Part shown: one piece after another, positions 7,047 to 14,532 of the stretch
Position numbering within the stretch: position 1 is the stretch's first letter
Layout: each line of letters starts with the position of its first letter
Assembly: GCA_003522145.1 (NCBI GenBank)
Contig: DPGD01000016.1
Coordinates: 1 to 22,042 of the forward strand
Source: Clostridiales bacterium
GTDB lineage: Bacteria > Bacillota > Clostridia > Oscillospirales > CAG-272
DNA: 22,042 nucleotides
Direction: 5' to 3'
The notes under the pieces: generated by a model
The model's input: the letters and a program-made list of their open reading frames with translations, nothing else
Databases searched by the model: none
Told to the model about the DNA's origin: nothing
Program-made: the position numbers and the translations under genes

Positions 7047-7676
7047 TTACCGGGTGCCGAACAGACGGTCTCCGGCATCTCCCAGACCGGGAAGAATGTA
7101 AGCGTGATCGTTGAGCTTTTCATCGACCGATGCGGTGTAAATGTCCACATCCGGATGAGTGCTCTGCACCTTGGCAATTCCTTCCGGAGCGGAAACCAGA
7201 CACATCAGCTTGATGGTCTTGCACCCTCTTGCTTTCAGCATGGTCAAGGCATCGGATGCCGAGCCGCCGGTTGCCAGCATCGGGTCTACCACAATGACAA
7301 TGCGGTTCTCAATGTCGGGGGGGAGCTTGCAATAGTACTCCACCGGCAAATGGGTTTCCGGATCTCTGTAAAGTCCGATGTGCCCGACTCTTGCCACCGG
7401 AACCAGCGTCAATAAGCCGTCAACCATTCCCAAGCCTGCACGAAGGATGGGAACAATGGCCAGCTTTTTGCCCGAAACCTCTTTGGCAATCATTTTTTCC
7501 AGAGGCGTTTCAATTTCCACATCATCCAAAGGAAGGTCTCTGGTGATCTCATAGCCCATCAGACAGGAAATTTCTTCCAACAATTCTCTGAAATCCTTGG
7601 TGCTGGTGTCTTTCTTCCGCATGATAGTCAATTTGTGCTGAATCAGGGGATGGTCGATAATATGAAGTGTGCTCAT
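7047..7676 (-). CDS. upp: Uracil phosphoribosyltransferase
   Basis: This 209-aa cytosolic pyrimidine salvage enzyme makes UMP from uracil and PRPP. The PRPP-binding loop VVDPMLATGGSA is at 129-140. The uracil-binding C-terminal signature PGLGDAGDRLFGT is at 196-208, and VPILRAGLGMVDGLL at 75-89 matches the family. The length is exactly that expected. The start codon at 7676 has AAAGGAG upstream. It has its own consensus promoter with a very short leader, so no PyrR attenuator is present. It is monocistronic and ends at the 6997-7034 hairpin. Confidence 0.97.
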   Translation of the reverse strand: MSTLHIIDHPLIQHKLTIMRKKDTSTKDFRELLEEISCLMGYEITRDLPLDDVEIETPLEKMIAKEVSGKKLAIVPILRAGLGMVDGLLTLVPVARVGHIGLYRDPETHLPVEYYCKLPPDIENRIVIVVDPMLATGGSASDALTMLKARGCKTIKLMCLVSAPEGIAKVQSTHPDVDIYTASVDEKLNDHAYILPGLGDAGDRLFGTR

Positions 7677-7717
7677 ACGATTCTCCTTTAATATTCCACT
7701 TTGTTTTCCGATGTACG

Positions 7718-7746
7718 ATTATACAGTATTTTCTCCTGTTTTTCAA
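7718..7746 (-). promoter_or_regulatory. upp promoter
   Basis: On the minus strand TTGAAA (7741-7746) and TATAAT (7718-7723) are separated by 17 bp. This gives a leader of about 35 nt before the upp start codon. Confidence 0.82.
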
Positions 7747-7779
7747 GAGTTTTTTCAAAAAACATTTTCAAAGGCACAA

Positions 7780-7811
7780 AAAAGGAAGGTATTTTGCAAT
7801 ACCTTCCTTTT
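7780..7811 (-). terminator. Terminator of the surface protein gene
   Basis: AAAAGGAAGGTATT and AATACCTTCCTTTT form a perfect 14-bp stem with a 4-nt loop. A T-run follows on the minus strand. It lies just after the stop codon of the gene at 7817-8935. Confidence 0.9.
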
Positions 7812-7816
7812 CAATA

Positions 7817-8935
7817 TCAGAATTCCTTCTTGGCCTTCACAGCGATGAGGGCAGTGCCGGCGAGCGCCACAACGCCCAAGACCACAAAGAACAGGGTGTT
7901 GTCACCGGTATCCACCACAGGAGGGGGAGTAACATCGGAAGCCTTCACGGTCACATCGGCAACACATGCCCAGCAGTTGCCCTCCCAGGATTCAATAACG
8001 ATCTTCAGACCGTCTGCAGCCACAGGAGTATCCAAGGTCAGGGTCGCACCGCCGTCAGTACCGGTCACGGCCTTCAGGGCGCCCAGATCCACCTGCTCGT
8101 CACCGTTCAGGGCATAGAGGTGATAGGTGCCTCTGGTGCCGTCTTCGTTGGTGGTGGTTCCTTCGTCCTTGCACTGAACAAAGACCGATTCAATGGTGCC
8201 GGCCTCTTTAAATTTCAGGGTCACAGACTGCTCAACGGAAGCATTGAAACCGCTTCCGGTAACGGTGTTCTGATCGCCGTCCAACACATTATCAGGAGCG
8301 TTGATGGCACCGAAGTTGGTGAACCCGGCAGTGGTTACCTCTTGAATCACAAAGTTACCGTCTTCATCAATGGGGGGTTCAGGAACGACCGCTCCGGCAT
8401 TGGCGCTGAGGCTCATGTCGAAGATACCGCCGCCGAACACATTGCTCACGGAAACACAAACGGTGTTCTCGCCGTTCTTCAGAACGGACAGAGCGTCGGT
8501 CAGATCGATTTCATAGTATTTGTCGTCCTTGTAGCCTTCAGCGTACCAAACCTCTTCACCGTTGATATAAACGGTGGGATTTTCGTCGTAAATAACAAAC
8601 ATGGTCAGCTTGTTGAGCAATTCAACATTCTCAACCGTAAAAGTGGTCCGCAGATAAGCGGCATAGTACTGGTAATCAAACTTGGTATTGGTAATAGGCT
8701 TTGCCCAACTGGGAGCGGCAAAGGGAGCCTGACCGGAAAGATCGGTGTACTCTCCGTTGCTGAGCCATAATTCCGGCTCTTCCTCTTCGGGCAGTGCGTT
8801 GGCTTCGCCTTCATAGGTCAGGAATTCCCACTCGGATTCCTTGGGAAGCAATTCTACGGTGTCTGCCGAAGAAGCAAACACGCCCAAAGCGGCAATAAGC
8901 AAAAGGGTCAACACGAGTGCTATGGTTCTTTTCAT
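7817..8935 (-). CDS. Secreted surface-anchored protein with discoidin-like domain
   Basis: This is a 372-aa exported protein. The signal peptide is residues 1-23 (MKRTIALVLTLLLIAALGVF, cleavage near ASSA). Residues about 85-180 look like a galactose-binding-type jelly roll (PTVYINGEEVWYAEGY, then NGENTVCVSVSNVFGGGIFD). Residues about 195-333 resemble an F5/8 type C (discoidin) domain, with NVLDGDQNTVTGSGF at 216-230. A Pro-rich hinge leads to VDTGDN (341-346), then a hydrophobic helix and the tail KAKKEF. This is a sorting-signal-like anchor in which the usual LPxTG is replaced by VVDTGD. No catalytic domain is seen; carbohydrate binding is inferred. The ATG at 8935 is chosen over an upstream start at 9022 because it has AAGGAG and begins a signal peptide. 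It is a single gene. Confidence 0.75.
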   Translation of the reverse strand: MKRTIALVLTLLLIAALGVFASSADTVELLPKESEWEFLTYEGEANALPEEEEPELWLSNGEYTDLSGQAPFAAPSWAKPITNTKFDYQYYAAYLRTTFTVENVELLNKLTMFVIYDENPTVYINGEEVWYAEGYKDDKYYEIDLTDALSVLKNGENTVCVSVSNVFGGGIFDMSLSANAGAVVPEPPIDEDGNFVIQEVTTAGFTNFGAINAPDNVLDGDQNTVTGSGFNASVEQSVTLKFKEAGTIESVFVQCKDEGTTTNEDGTRGTYHLYALNGDEQVDLGALKAVTGTDGGATLTLDTPVAADGLKIVIESWEGNCWACVADVTVKASDVTPPPVVDTGDNTLFFVVLGVVALAGTALIAVKAKKEF

Positions 8936-9067
8936 AACTGTTTTCTCCTTATTGAAATGTTTGTTTTGCAGGGCTTTTCCCGTCCGGCAAGATTCAAAAA
9001 AACCGTCCGCAGCCAACACCAACGCCCGGATCGATTCTTTTTTGCCGGCAGATACTCCGCTGAACCT

Positions 9068-9096
9068 ATATTAACATAAAAAAAGTAAAATTTCAA
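9068..9096 (-). promoter_or_regulatory. Promoter of the surface protein gene
   Basis: On the minus strand TTGAAA (9091-9096) and TAATAT (9068-9073) have a 17-bp spacer. The resulting 5' untranslated region is about 125 nt, longer than that of its neighbours. I recognise no known RNA element in it. Confidence 0.65.
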
Positions 9097-9240
9097 TAAC
9101 AATCTTCAGAAAAACATCTTCTTTTTCTACTGAAAAATTGACCTTTTCTACAATTTTGCGGCGTTTTTACGAAAAAGCGGTGCCGCATGGAAATCCGGCA
9201 AAGAAAGCAGGGGGCGGGGAGCGGAAGCTGAACGAAAAGA

Positions 9241-9274
9241 GGATTGCCGCAAGTTTGAGTGGTTGCGGCAATCC
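9241..9274 (-). terminator. aspS terminator
   Basis: GGATTGCCGCAA (9241-9252) and TTGCGGCAATCC (9263-9274) form a perfect 12-bp stem. On the minus strand TCTTTTC follows. It lies about 30 bp downstream of the aspS stop codon. Between this and the promoter at 9068-9096 I see no gene. Confidence 0.85.
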
Positions 9275-9306
9275 CGATATCAGTTTCCGGAATGTCGGAT
9301 GGAAAA

Positions 9307-11103
9307 TTATTTTTCTTGCTCTTGCACAAGAGTGATGCCCAAAGCGGCTAAATCCGCCGGATCTGCCGGAGAAGGGCACTGGGACATCAGCTCGGATGCG
9401 TTCTGCACCTTGGGGAATGCCACCACATCTCTCAGACTGTCTGCCCCGCACATCACCATGGCAAGGCGATCCAATCCCATGCCCGAACCGCCGTGGGGGG
9501 GAGCGCCGTATTTGTAGGCTTCCACCAGAAATCCGAATTTTCGCTGAATATCCTCTTCGGTCAGACCCAGAGCCCGGAACATCCGTTCCTGTAATTGCCA
9601 GTCTGTGATACGGATGGACCCGGAAAGCAATTCGGTGCCGTTCAATACCATATCGTAGCACAATGCCCGCACTTTGCCCGGATCGCTCTCCAGATACGGC
9701 AGGCATTCCTCCAAAGGCATGGTAAACGGATGGTGCATGGCGTCCCAGTGATTGGTGTCCTCATTCCACTCAAAGAAGGGGAATTCGGTGATCCAGAGGA
9801 AATTGAATTTTCCTTCGGGGATGAGATCCAGCTTTTTGCCGAGAATCGTCCGGATAGCGCCGAGCGTAGGCAAAACCACCTTGTTTTTGTCAGCGCAGAA
9901 CAGGGCCACATCGCCCTTCTGCAGGCCGAGAGCGGAAATCAAAGAGTTTAATTGATTCTCGTCAAGGAATTTTCCGAAGGAGCAGGAGGGGGTGTCCTCG
10001 GTCCAACGGATATAGGCAAGGCCCTTGGCACCGATGCCCTTGGCGTGCTCGGTCAATTTGTCGATTTCTTTTCTGCTCAGGACCGTGGCGGCGTTTTTTG
10101 CCACAAGCGCACGAACCGACCCGCCGAACTCCAGAGCCGCAGAGAACATGGGCACGGGAAGCTCTCTGACCGTTTCGGAAACATTCTGAATTTCCATGCC
10201 GAAGCGGGTATCGGGCTTGTCGGAGCCGTAAAGATTCATGGCATCCGAGTAGGTCATGCGTTGCATGGGCAGAGCGATCTCAAGGCCGAGAACCTCTTTG
10301 AATACTCTCTTTATGAAGCCCTCATTCATGGCCATAATGTCCTCCTGGGTGGCAAAGGACATTTCTAAGTCGATCTGGGTGAATTCGGGCTGGCGGTCGG
10401 CACGCAGGTCCTCATCCCGGAAACAGCGGGCAATCTGAATGTAACGGTCAAAGCCCGAAAGCATCAGAAGCTGTTTGTAAATCTGGGGGGACTGGGGAAG
10501 GGCATAGAAGGAGCCCTTGTGTACTCTGGAGGGAATCAGATAGTCCCGGGCGCCTTCGGGAGTGGACTTAATCATCATCGGCGTTTCGATTTCATAAAAC
10601 CCGTTTTCATAGTAATACTGTCTGGCTACCCGGGCAATTTCATGGCGCATCCGGATATTTCTCTGAAGCTCCGGGCGCTTCAGGTCCAGATACCGGTATT
10701 TCAGGGCTGTTTCGTCCTTGACCTTCCGTGCGTCGGAAATCTCGAAGGGCGGGGTCTGGGCGGCGGAAAGAATCTTCAGTTCCTTTACGAAGATCTCCAG
10801 AGCTCCTGTGGCCAGATTGGGGTTGACCGCCCCCTCGTCCCGGCGCCGGACTTCGCCCTTTGCCACCAGTACATATTCGGCACGCACGCCGAATGCCTTT
10901 TCAAAAATCGCTCTGTCGCTGTTCTGGTCAAAGGCCAACTGCACAATACCGGTCCGGTCCCGCAAATCAATAAAGATGAGGGAGCCTAAGTCCCGCTGAC
11001 GCTGAGTCCAGCCCATTACACAGATTTCTCTGCCCAAATACTCTTCCGATACTTCGCCGCAATAGCAGGTTCGTTTATCGCTCTGTGCTAAAAATTCAGC
11101 CAT
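9307..11103 (-). CDS. aspS: Aspartyl-tRNA synthetase
   Basis: This 598-aa class II synthetase charges tRNA-Asp. The N-terminal OB-fold anticodon domain is about residues 1-110. Motif 2 is FRDEDLRADRQPEFTQID (228-245). The bacterial GAD insertion occupies roughly 290-410. Motif 3 (GMGLDRLAMVMCG) lies near the C-terminus and is followed by RDVVAFPK. Length and order match bacterial AspRS. In the anticodon domain the sequence WTQRQRDLGS has Leu where non-discriminating enzymes such as that of Pseudomonas aeruginosa have His, suggesting a tRNA-Asp-specific enzyme. The start at 11103 has GAGGAG nine bases upstream; a longer in-frame extension to 11355 runs through promoter sequence and is rejected. 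The leader is only about 45 nt, so there is no T-box. Confidence 0.97.
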   Translation of the reverse strand: MAEFLAQSDKRTCYCGEVSEEYLGREICVMGWTQRQRDLGSLIFIDLRDRTGIVQLAFDQNSDRAIFEKAFGVRAEYVLVAKGEVRRRDEGAVNPNLATGALEIFVKELKILSAAQTPPFEISDARKVKDETALKYRYLDLKRPELQRNIRMRHEIARVARQYYYENGFYEIETPMMIKSTPEGARDYLIPSRVHKGSFYALPQSPQIYKQLLMLSGFDRYIQIARCFRDEDLRADRQPEFTQIDLEMSFATQEDIMAMNEGFIKRVFKEVLGLEIALPMQRMTYSDAMNLYGSDKPDTRFGMEIQNVSETVRELPVPMFSAALEFGGSVRALVAKNAATVLSRKEIDKLTEHAKGIGAKGLAYIRWTEDTPSCSFGKFLDENQLNSLISALGLQKGDVALFCADKNKVVLPTLGAIRTILGKKLDLIPEGKFNFLWITEFPFFEWNEDTNHWDAMHHPFTMPLEECLPYLESDPGKVRALCYDMVLNGTELLSGSIRITDWQLQERMFRALGLTEEDIQRKFGFLVEAYKYGAPPHGGSGMGLDRLAMVMCGADSLRDVVAFPKVQNASELMSQCPSPADPADLAALGITLVQEQEK

Positions 11104-11151
11104 ACATTCTTTCTCCTCGTGTCTGACAGTCAATTGAAAATATCCGGACTC

Positions 11152-11180
11152 ATTATAGCAGACCAAGGGACAAAATGCAA
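11152..11180 (-). promoter_or_regulatory. aspS promoter
   Basis: On the minus strand TTGCAT (11175-11180) and TATAAT (11152-11157) are separated by 17 bp. The -35 element falls inside the first copy of the tandem duplication that carries the divergent promoters. Confidence 0.78.
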
Positions 11181-11303
11181 GACTTTCTGTGAAAGAAAAT
11201 TGGGAAAACCCTTGCAAAAGCGAGAATCTCGGTATATAACTAAAGATGAAACAAATCGGAAGGGCCGACATTCCGGTGCAGAGAAGGCATCTGCAACACC
11301 ATG
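11169..11303 (+). repeat. Degenerate tandem duplication, copy 1, with promoter P1
   Basis: This segment aligns with 11351-11478. The core TGTGAAAGAAAA, then GGGAAAACCCTTGCAAAAG, is shared almost exactly. Further similarity follows (GAAGGG, TTCCG, GAGAA) and runs to an ATG. It holds a promoter: TTGCAA (11212-11217), 17 bp, TATAAC (11235-11240). At the position matching the ROK-like start codon there is an ATG (11301) opening a 15-codon frame (MTPPEEVSLGSFLPL) that ends at 11348. This may be a leader peptide or the remnant of a lost gene start. Confidence 0.7.
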
Positions 11304-11350
11304 ACACCGCCAGAGGAAGTTTCCTTGGGATCGTTTTTACCGTTGTAACA

Positions 11351-11478
11351 GACAAAAACCAGCTCCTTTGTGAAAGAAAAATGGGGAAAACCCTTGCAAA
11401 AGGGAGAAGGATGGTGTATACTGAACCCAGTGTGAAGGGTCGGCTTTCCGACCGGGAGAAAGGATATAGAACGCTATG
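11351..11478 (+). repeat. Degenerate tandem duplication, copy 2, with promoter P2
   Basis: This is the second copy of the duplication, about 181 bp after the first. It holds the better promoter: TTGCAA (11394-11399), a 17-bp spacer and TATACT (11417-11422). A GGTCGG-CTTT-CCGACC hairpin (11438-11453) sits just before the ribosome binding site AAAGGA. The shared GGGAAAACCC box immediately upstream of both -35 elements could be an operator. Confidence 0.75.
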
Positions 11479-12855
11479 AAAGTTGGTAACATCGAAGTCA
11501 GTGCAAAAAAATCACCGGTGCTGGAACCGGAATTTGTTCCTATGGGGCTGTACATGGAGTCCTTTGAAAAGAACGCCAAAGAACCCTTTGCGATTGCCGT
11601 TTACCGGGAAAACGGAAATGTGAGCGTATACGACACGAAGATCTATGGCGACAAGGAGCATTTTGAGGACGATTGCAGGTATGCGGAAAGAGTTCTGAAG
11701 TTCATGCTGTGGGCGGCCGGCGGATATAAAGTAGTTATCTGCGGAAACACCGGCGTATTTGAAAGGCTGGCGTCTCTTTACAGAAGAGGCGGAACACAGA
11801 ATTTCGATGTAAAGACCATGTCGGATGTGTATGAAAACGAATTTGAAATTCTCAACCGTCCTTACAGCGAAAAGCCCGAGAGCAAATCCTCTCCCAAGTC
11901 TGTAGGCGGTTATGTGGACGGATGCCGGATCGGCTTTGATGCCGGCGGATCGGACATGAAGGTGTCTGCGGTTGTAGACGGAAAGGTGATTTATTCCGAA
12001 GAAATCGTCTGGCTTCCCAAGGTCAACACGGACCCGGACTACCACCTGAAGAACATTGTGATGGCCATGAAGAAAGCGGCGGAGAAGATGCCCAGAGTGG
12101 ACGCTATCGGAATTTCCTCTGCCGGAATTTATGTGAACAACCGGACCATGCTGGCTTCTCTGTTTTTAGCCGTTTCTCCGGAGGACTTTGAAGCCAAGAT
12201 CAAGGATATTTACAAGAATGCCTGCAAGCAGGTGGGCGAAAACATTCCTTATGAAGTTGCCAACGACGGAGATGTTTCGGCTTTAGCCGGCGCCATGGAT
12301 CTGAAGGACAATCAGGTGATGGGCCTTGCCATGGGTACCTCGGAGGCTGTGGGCTATGTGGACGCTTCGGGCAACATTACCGGAATGCTGAACGAACTGG
12401 CCTTTGCCCCTATCGATATGAATCCCGATGCCGCCTTCAACTCCTGGTCGGGCGATAAAGGCGTGGGCTCCGACTATCTTTCTCAGGATGCCGTGATCCG
12501 TCTGGCACCCAGAGCCGGCATTGTTTTGGATGAGAAGCTGACTCCGGCAGAAAAGCTGAAGGTCGTGCAAAAGCTGGCAAACGAGGGAGATGAGAAGGCT
12601 CTGGAAATCTTTGCATCCATCGGCGCCTATCTGGGACATGCCATCGGAACCTATGCGCATTTCTATGAAATCAAGCATTTACTGCTTCTGGGAAGAGTAT
12701 CTTCCGGCAAGGGAGGAGATCTTCTGGTCAGTACCTGTAAGGAAACTCTGAAAGAGGACTATCCCCGGCTGTCCGTGAATGTGGAGTTGCCGGACGAAAT
12801 GGCCAGAAGAGTGGGGCAGAGCATTGCCGCCGCTTCTTTGGTCAAGCTGCACTGA
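11476..12855 (+). CDS. ROK-like sugar kinase homologue (ASKHA fold)
   Basis: This 459-aa protein has an N-terminal region of about 145 residues with no recognised motif, followed by an ASKHA/ROK-like kinase core. The phosphate-1 loop is GFDAGGSDMK (153-162). AIGISSAGIYV is at 210-220, VANDGDVSALAG (261-272) carries the probable catalytic Asp, and GLAMGTSEAVGYVD (283-296) is the phosphate-2 loop. The usual phosphate-1 Thr (DxGGT) is Ser here, and the ROK zinc motif CxCGxxGC is not seen. It probably phosphorylates a sugar or is a sugar-sensing derivative; the substrate is unknown. It is expressed from a duplicated promoter divergent from aspS and followed by an EEP-fold gene and a dockerin gene, likely one operon. 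Confidence 0.72.
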   Translation: MKVGNIEVSAKKSPVLEPEFVPMGLYMESFEKNAKEPFAIAVYRENGNVSVYDTKIYGDKEHFEDDCRYAERVLKFMLWAAGGYKVVICGNTGVFERLASLYRRGGTQNFDVKTMSDVYENEFEILNRPYSEKPESKSSPKSVGGYVDGCRIGFDAGGSDMKVSAVVDGKVIYSEEIVWLPKVNTDPDYHLKNIVMAMKKAAEKMPRVDAIGISSAGIYVNNRTMLASLFLAVSPEDFEAKIKDIYKNACKQVGENIPYEVANDGDVSALAGAMDLKDNQVMGLAMGTSEAVGYVDASGNITGMLNELAFAPIDMNPDAAFNSWSGDKGVGSDYLSQDAVIRLAPRAGIVLDEKLTPAEKLKVVQKLANEGDEKALEIFASIGAYLGHAIGTYAHFYEIKHLLLLGRVSSGKGGDLLVSTCKETLKEDYPRLSVNVELPDEMARRVGQSIAAASLVKLH

Positions 12856-12920
12856 ATTTTTGCGGTGAAAAAGCGGCCTGCGGTCTCCCGCGGAAGAACA
12901 GGGTAAGGAGGAAAAGAGCC

Positions 12921-13625
12921 ATGCGGATCATGACCTTTAATATTCAGCATTGCAAGAATTACATTTCCAAGAAGATCGATGTTCCGGCAGTTGCCGATGC
13001 CATTGCTCTGCTCGGTGCGGAGGTTGTGGTACTGAATGAGGTGTATGGAGCGGGAGCTCATCCGGCTTATACGGCGCAGGCCGAGGAGCTTGCCGGGAAA
13101 TTGGGGTATCATTTCTATTTTGCGCCTGCCATTGAGTTTGAAAATGAAGGACCTTACGGCAATGCGTTTTTATCCCGTTTTCCGATTCTGGAAGCCCAGA
13201 CGGTTCCGGTGCCCACCGTGCCCCGGAATCATCCCGGCTATTTTGAGGATCGGTGTGCTTTCAGAGCAGTGGTGGAATCGGACAAGAAGAGATATACCGT
13301 GATTGGTATACATTTCGGTTTGCAGCCGGAAGAGCAGGAACAGTGTGTAAAAACCGTCTGCCGCTTGATAGACGATGCGGTTTACCCGGTGATCCTGGCG
13401 GGAGACTTCAATGTGCATCCGGATAATCCGCTGTTGGAACCCATCCGGCAAAGACTTGCGGACTGCGGAGAGCTTCCGGGCGGGGACGACCTCACTTTTC
13501 CTTCCGATGCACCCAAAGAGAAAATTGACTATGTTTTCTGTTCCCGTGAGCTGACTGTGAAGAGCGTTTCCGTACCGCAGATGGTGGTTTCGGACCATCT
13601 TCCCGTTGTAGTCGAAGTGGAGTGA
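12921..13625 (+). CDS. Endonuclease/exonuclease/phosphatase family protein
   Basis: This 234-aa cytosolic (no signal peptide) metal-dependent hydrolase has the exonuclease III / DNase I / inositol-phosphatase fold. Catalytic motifs in order are MTFNIQH (4-10, Asn7), VVLNEV (36-41, Glu40), GNAFLSRFPI (80-89), GIHFGL (129-134, His131), AGDFNVHP (160-167, Asp162 and Asn164), KIDYVF (201-206, Asp203) and SDHLPV (224-229, Asp225 and His226). All are present, so the enzyme should be active on a phosphodiester or phosphomonoester; the substrate cannot be told. TAAGGAGG precedes the start. It lies 65 bp after the ROK-like gene, and the following dockerin gene begins eight bases after its stop codon. 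Confidence 0.88.
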   Translation: MRIMTFNIQHCKNYISKKIDVPAVADAIALLGAEVVVLNEVYGAGAHPAYTAQAEELAGKLGYHFYFAPAIEFENEGPYGNAFLSRFPILEAQTVPVPTVPRNHPGYFEDRCAFRAVVESDKKRYTVIGIHFGLQPEEQEQCVKTVCRLIDDAVYPVILAGDFNVHPDNPLLEPIRQRLADCGELPGGDDLTFPSDAPKEKIDYVFCSRELTVKSVSVPQMVVSDHLPVVVEVE

Positions 13626-13633
13626 GAAAAGCG

Positions 13634-14209
13634 ATGAAAAAAAGCGTGTGTTTCGTGTTTGCTCTGATTTTACTGGCGGGTTCGGTTTGTCCTCTTTTTT
13701 CGGGAGCCATCGATGTGGAGCCTTATGTCATGTGGATACCGGGAACGGCGAACGGATATATTGGCGTGTACTGTAAAAAGGGGGAGGTGGCCAAGTCGCC
13801 TTCCGAAATACCGGAGTATACGAACGAGAAATATTTCTACAACTTCATCGGCTGGTACGATTGGAGAGCACAGACAGGAGGAACGACGGAAGATTTAAGA
13901 AGCTTTGTGAAGGAGTATTATGCCGATCCGTCCTGGCCCAGGGGCGAGCCTTTTCCGGAGTTTGATCCCCAGCCTGTAATTGAGGATACCCCGTATTTTG
14001 CCTATTTCGATAAGGTTCCCAAGAAATTTGTTCTGACCGAAGGCTCTACAAAGGCTACGATACGGGATGTGACCGTGTTGCTGAATCTGCTGACCGGTAT
14101 GGATCAGCCTCTGAGAGAGGGAGCGGACGGCGATGTGAATGGTGACGGGTGGGTGTCCATCAAGGATGTGACCGGAATTCTCCTGTACCTGACTTACGGC
14201 GTGGAATGA
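13634..14209 (+). CDS. Small secreted protein with C-terminal dockerin-like module
   Basis: This is a 191-aa exported protein with a signal peptide at residues 1-25 (CFVFALILLAGSVC core, cleavage near SGA). A middle region of about 110 residues is rich in aromatic residues and matches nothing I recognise. The C-terminus (about 137-191) is dockerin-like. The second half has a canonical calcium loop, DVNGDGWVSIKD (167-178), followed by VTGILLYLTYG. The first half keeps only the helix pattern ATIRDVTVLLNLLTG and lacks the DxNxDG loop. It is either a degenerate type I dockerin or a related EF-hand module. The ATG at 13634 is preferred to the GTG at 13622, which overlaps the previous gene. Two terminators follow. 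Confidence 0.75.
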   Translation: MKKSVCFVFALILLAGSVCPLFSGAIDVEPYVMWIPGTANGYIGVYCKKGEVAKSPSEIPEYTNEKYFYNFIGWYDWRAQTGGTTEDLRSFVKEYYADPSWPRGEPFPEFDPQPVIEDTPYFAYFDKVPKKFVLTEGSTKATIRDVTVLLNLLTGMDQPLREGADGDVNGDGWVSIKDVTGILLYLTYGVE

Positions 14210-14212
14210 GAG

Positions 14213-14230
14213 AGCGTTCCGAACGCTTTT
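14213..14230 (+). terminator. Short intrinsic terminator after the dockerin-type gene
   Basis: AGCGTT-CCG-AACGCT is followed by TTTT. It starts four bases after the stop codon of the small dockerin-type gene. Confidence 0.65.
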
Positions 14231-14255
14231 GGCGAACCTATATGGAATTTTTCAG

Positions 14256-14301
14256 CTGTGGCTGCGGCAAAAGAGAACCTTGCTGCAACCACGGTTTTTT
14301 T
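14256..14301 (+). terminator. Strong second terminator
   Basis: CTGTGGCTGCGGCAA pairs with TTGCTGCAACCACGG (15 positions, one mismatch and two GU pairs). Seven Ts follow. The stretch 14210-14532 holds these two terminators, the start of the YoaP-like transcript and no recognisable gene. Confidence 0.85.
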
Positions 14302-14532
14302 GCAGAGGCTCCGGTTTTCAGCGAAAAATCCTTTGTCAGCCCTTTGATTCTGATATTTGCAAAGGTTCAGTATAAAAGCCACAAAAATGTGTTTTGCCAA
14401 ATTAAATTAAAGGAAGAAGATTTTTGAAGTGAGCCTTTAGGACTGTTGAGCGGTCGGGAATGAGGAAGAGTGTGTTTTGAATGACGCGGTCTTTCATTTT
14501 GATATTTTATGAAACTACAGGAGAACGGTACT

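Noticed and set aside
7677..7717. PyrR-type attenuator for upp
   Set aside because: The leader is about 35 nt and cannot hold the structures.
7667..8770. Long plus-strand open frame opposite the anchored surface protein
   Set aside because: The minus strand has a signal peptide, domains, promoter and terminator; the plus frame has none and overlaps upp.
11104..11180. T-box riboswitch for aspS
   Set aside because: The leader is only about 45 nt and has no T-box sequence or terminator.
11104..11355. N-terminal extension of AspRS
   Set aside because: It would run through the mapped aspS promoter and the tandem duplication; the start at 11103 has the right family N-terminus and ribosome binding site.
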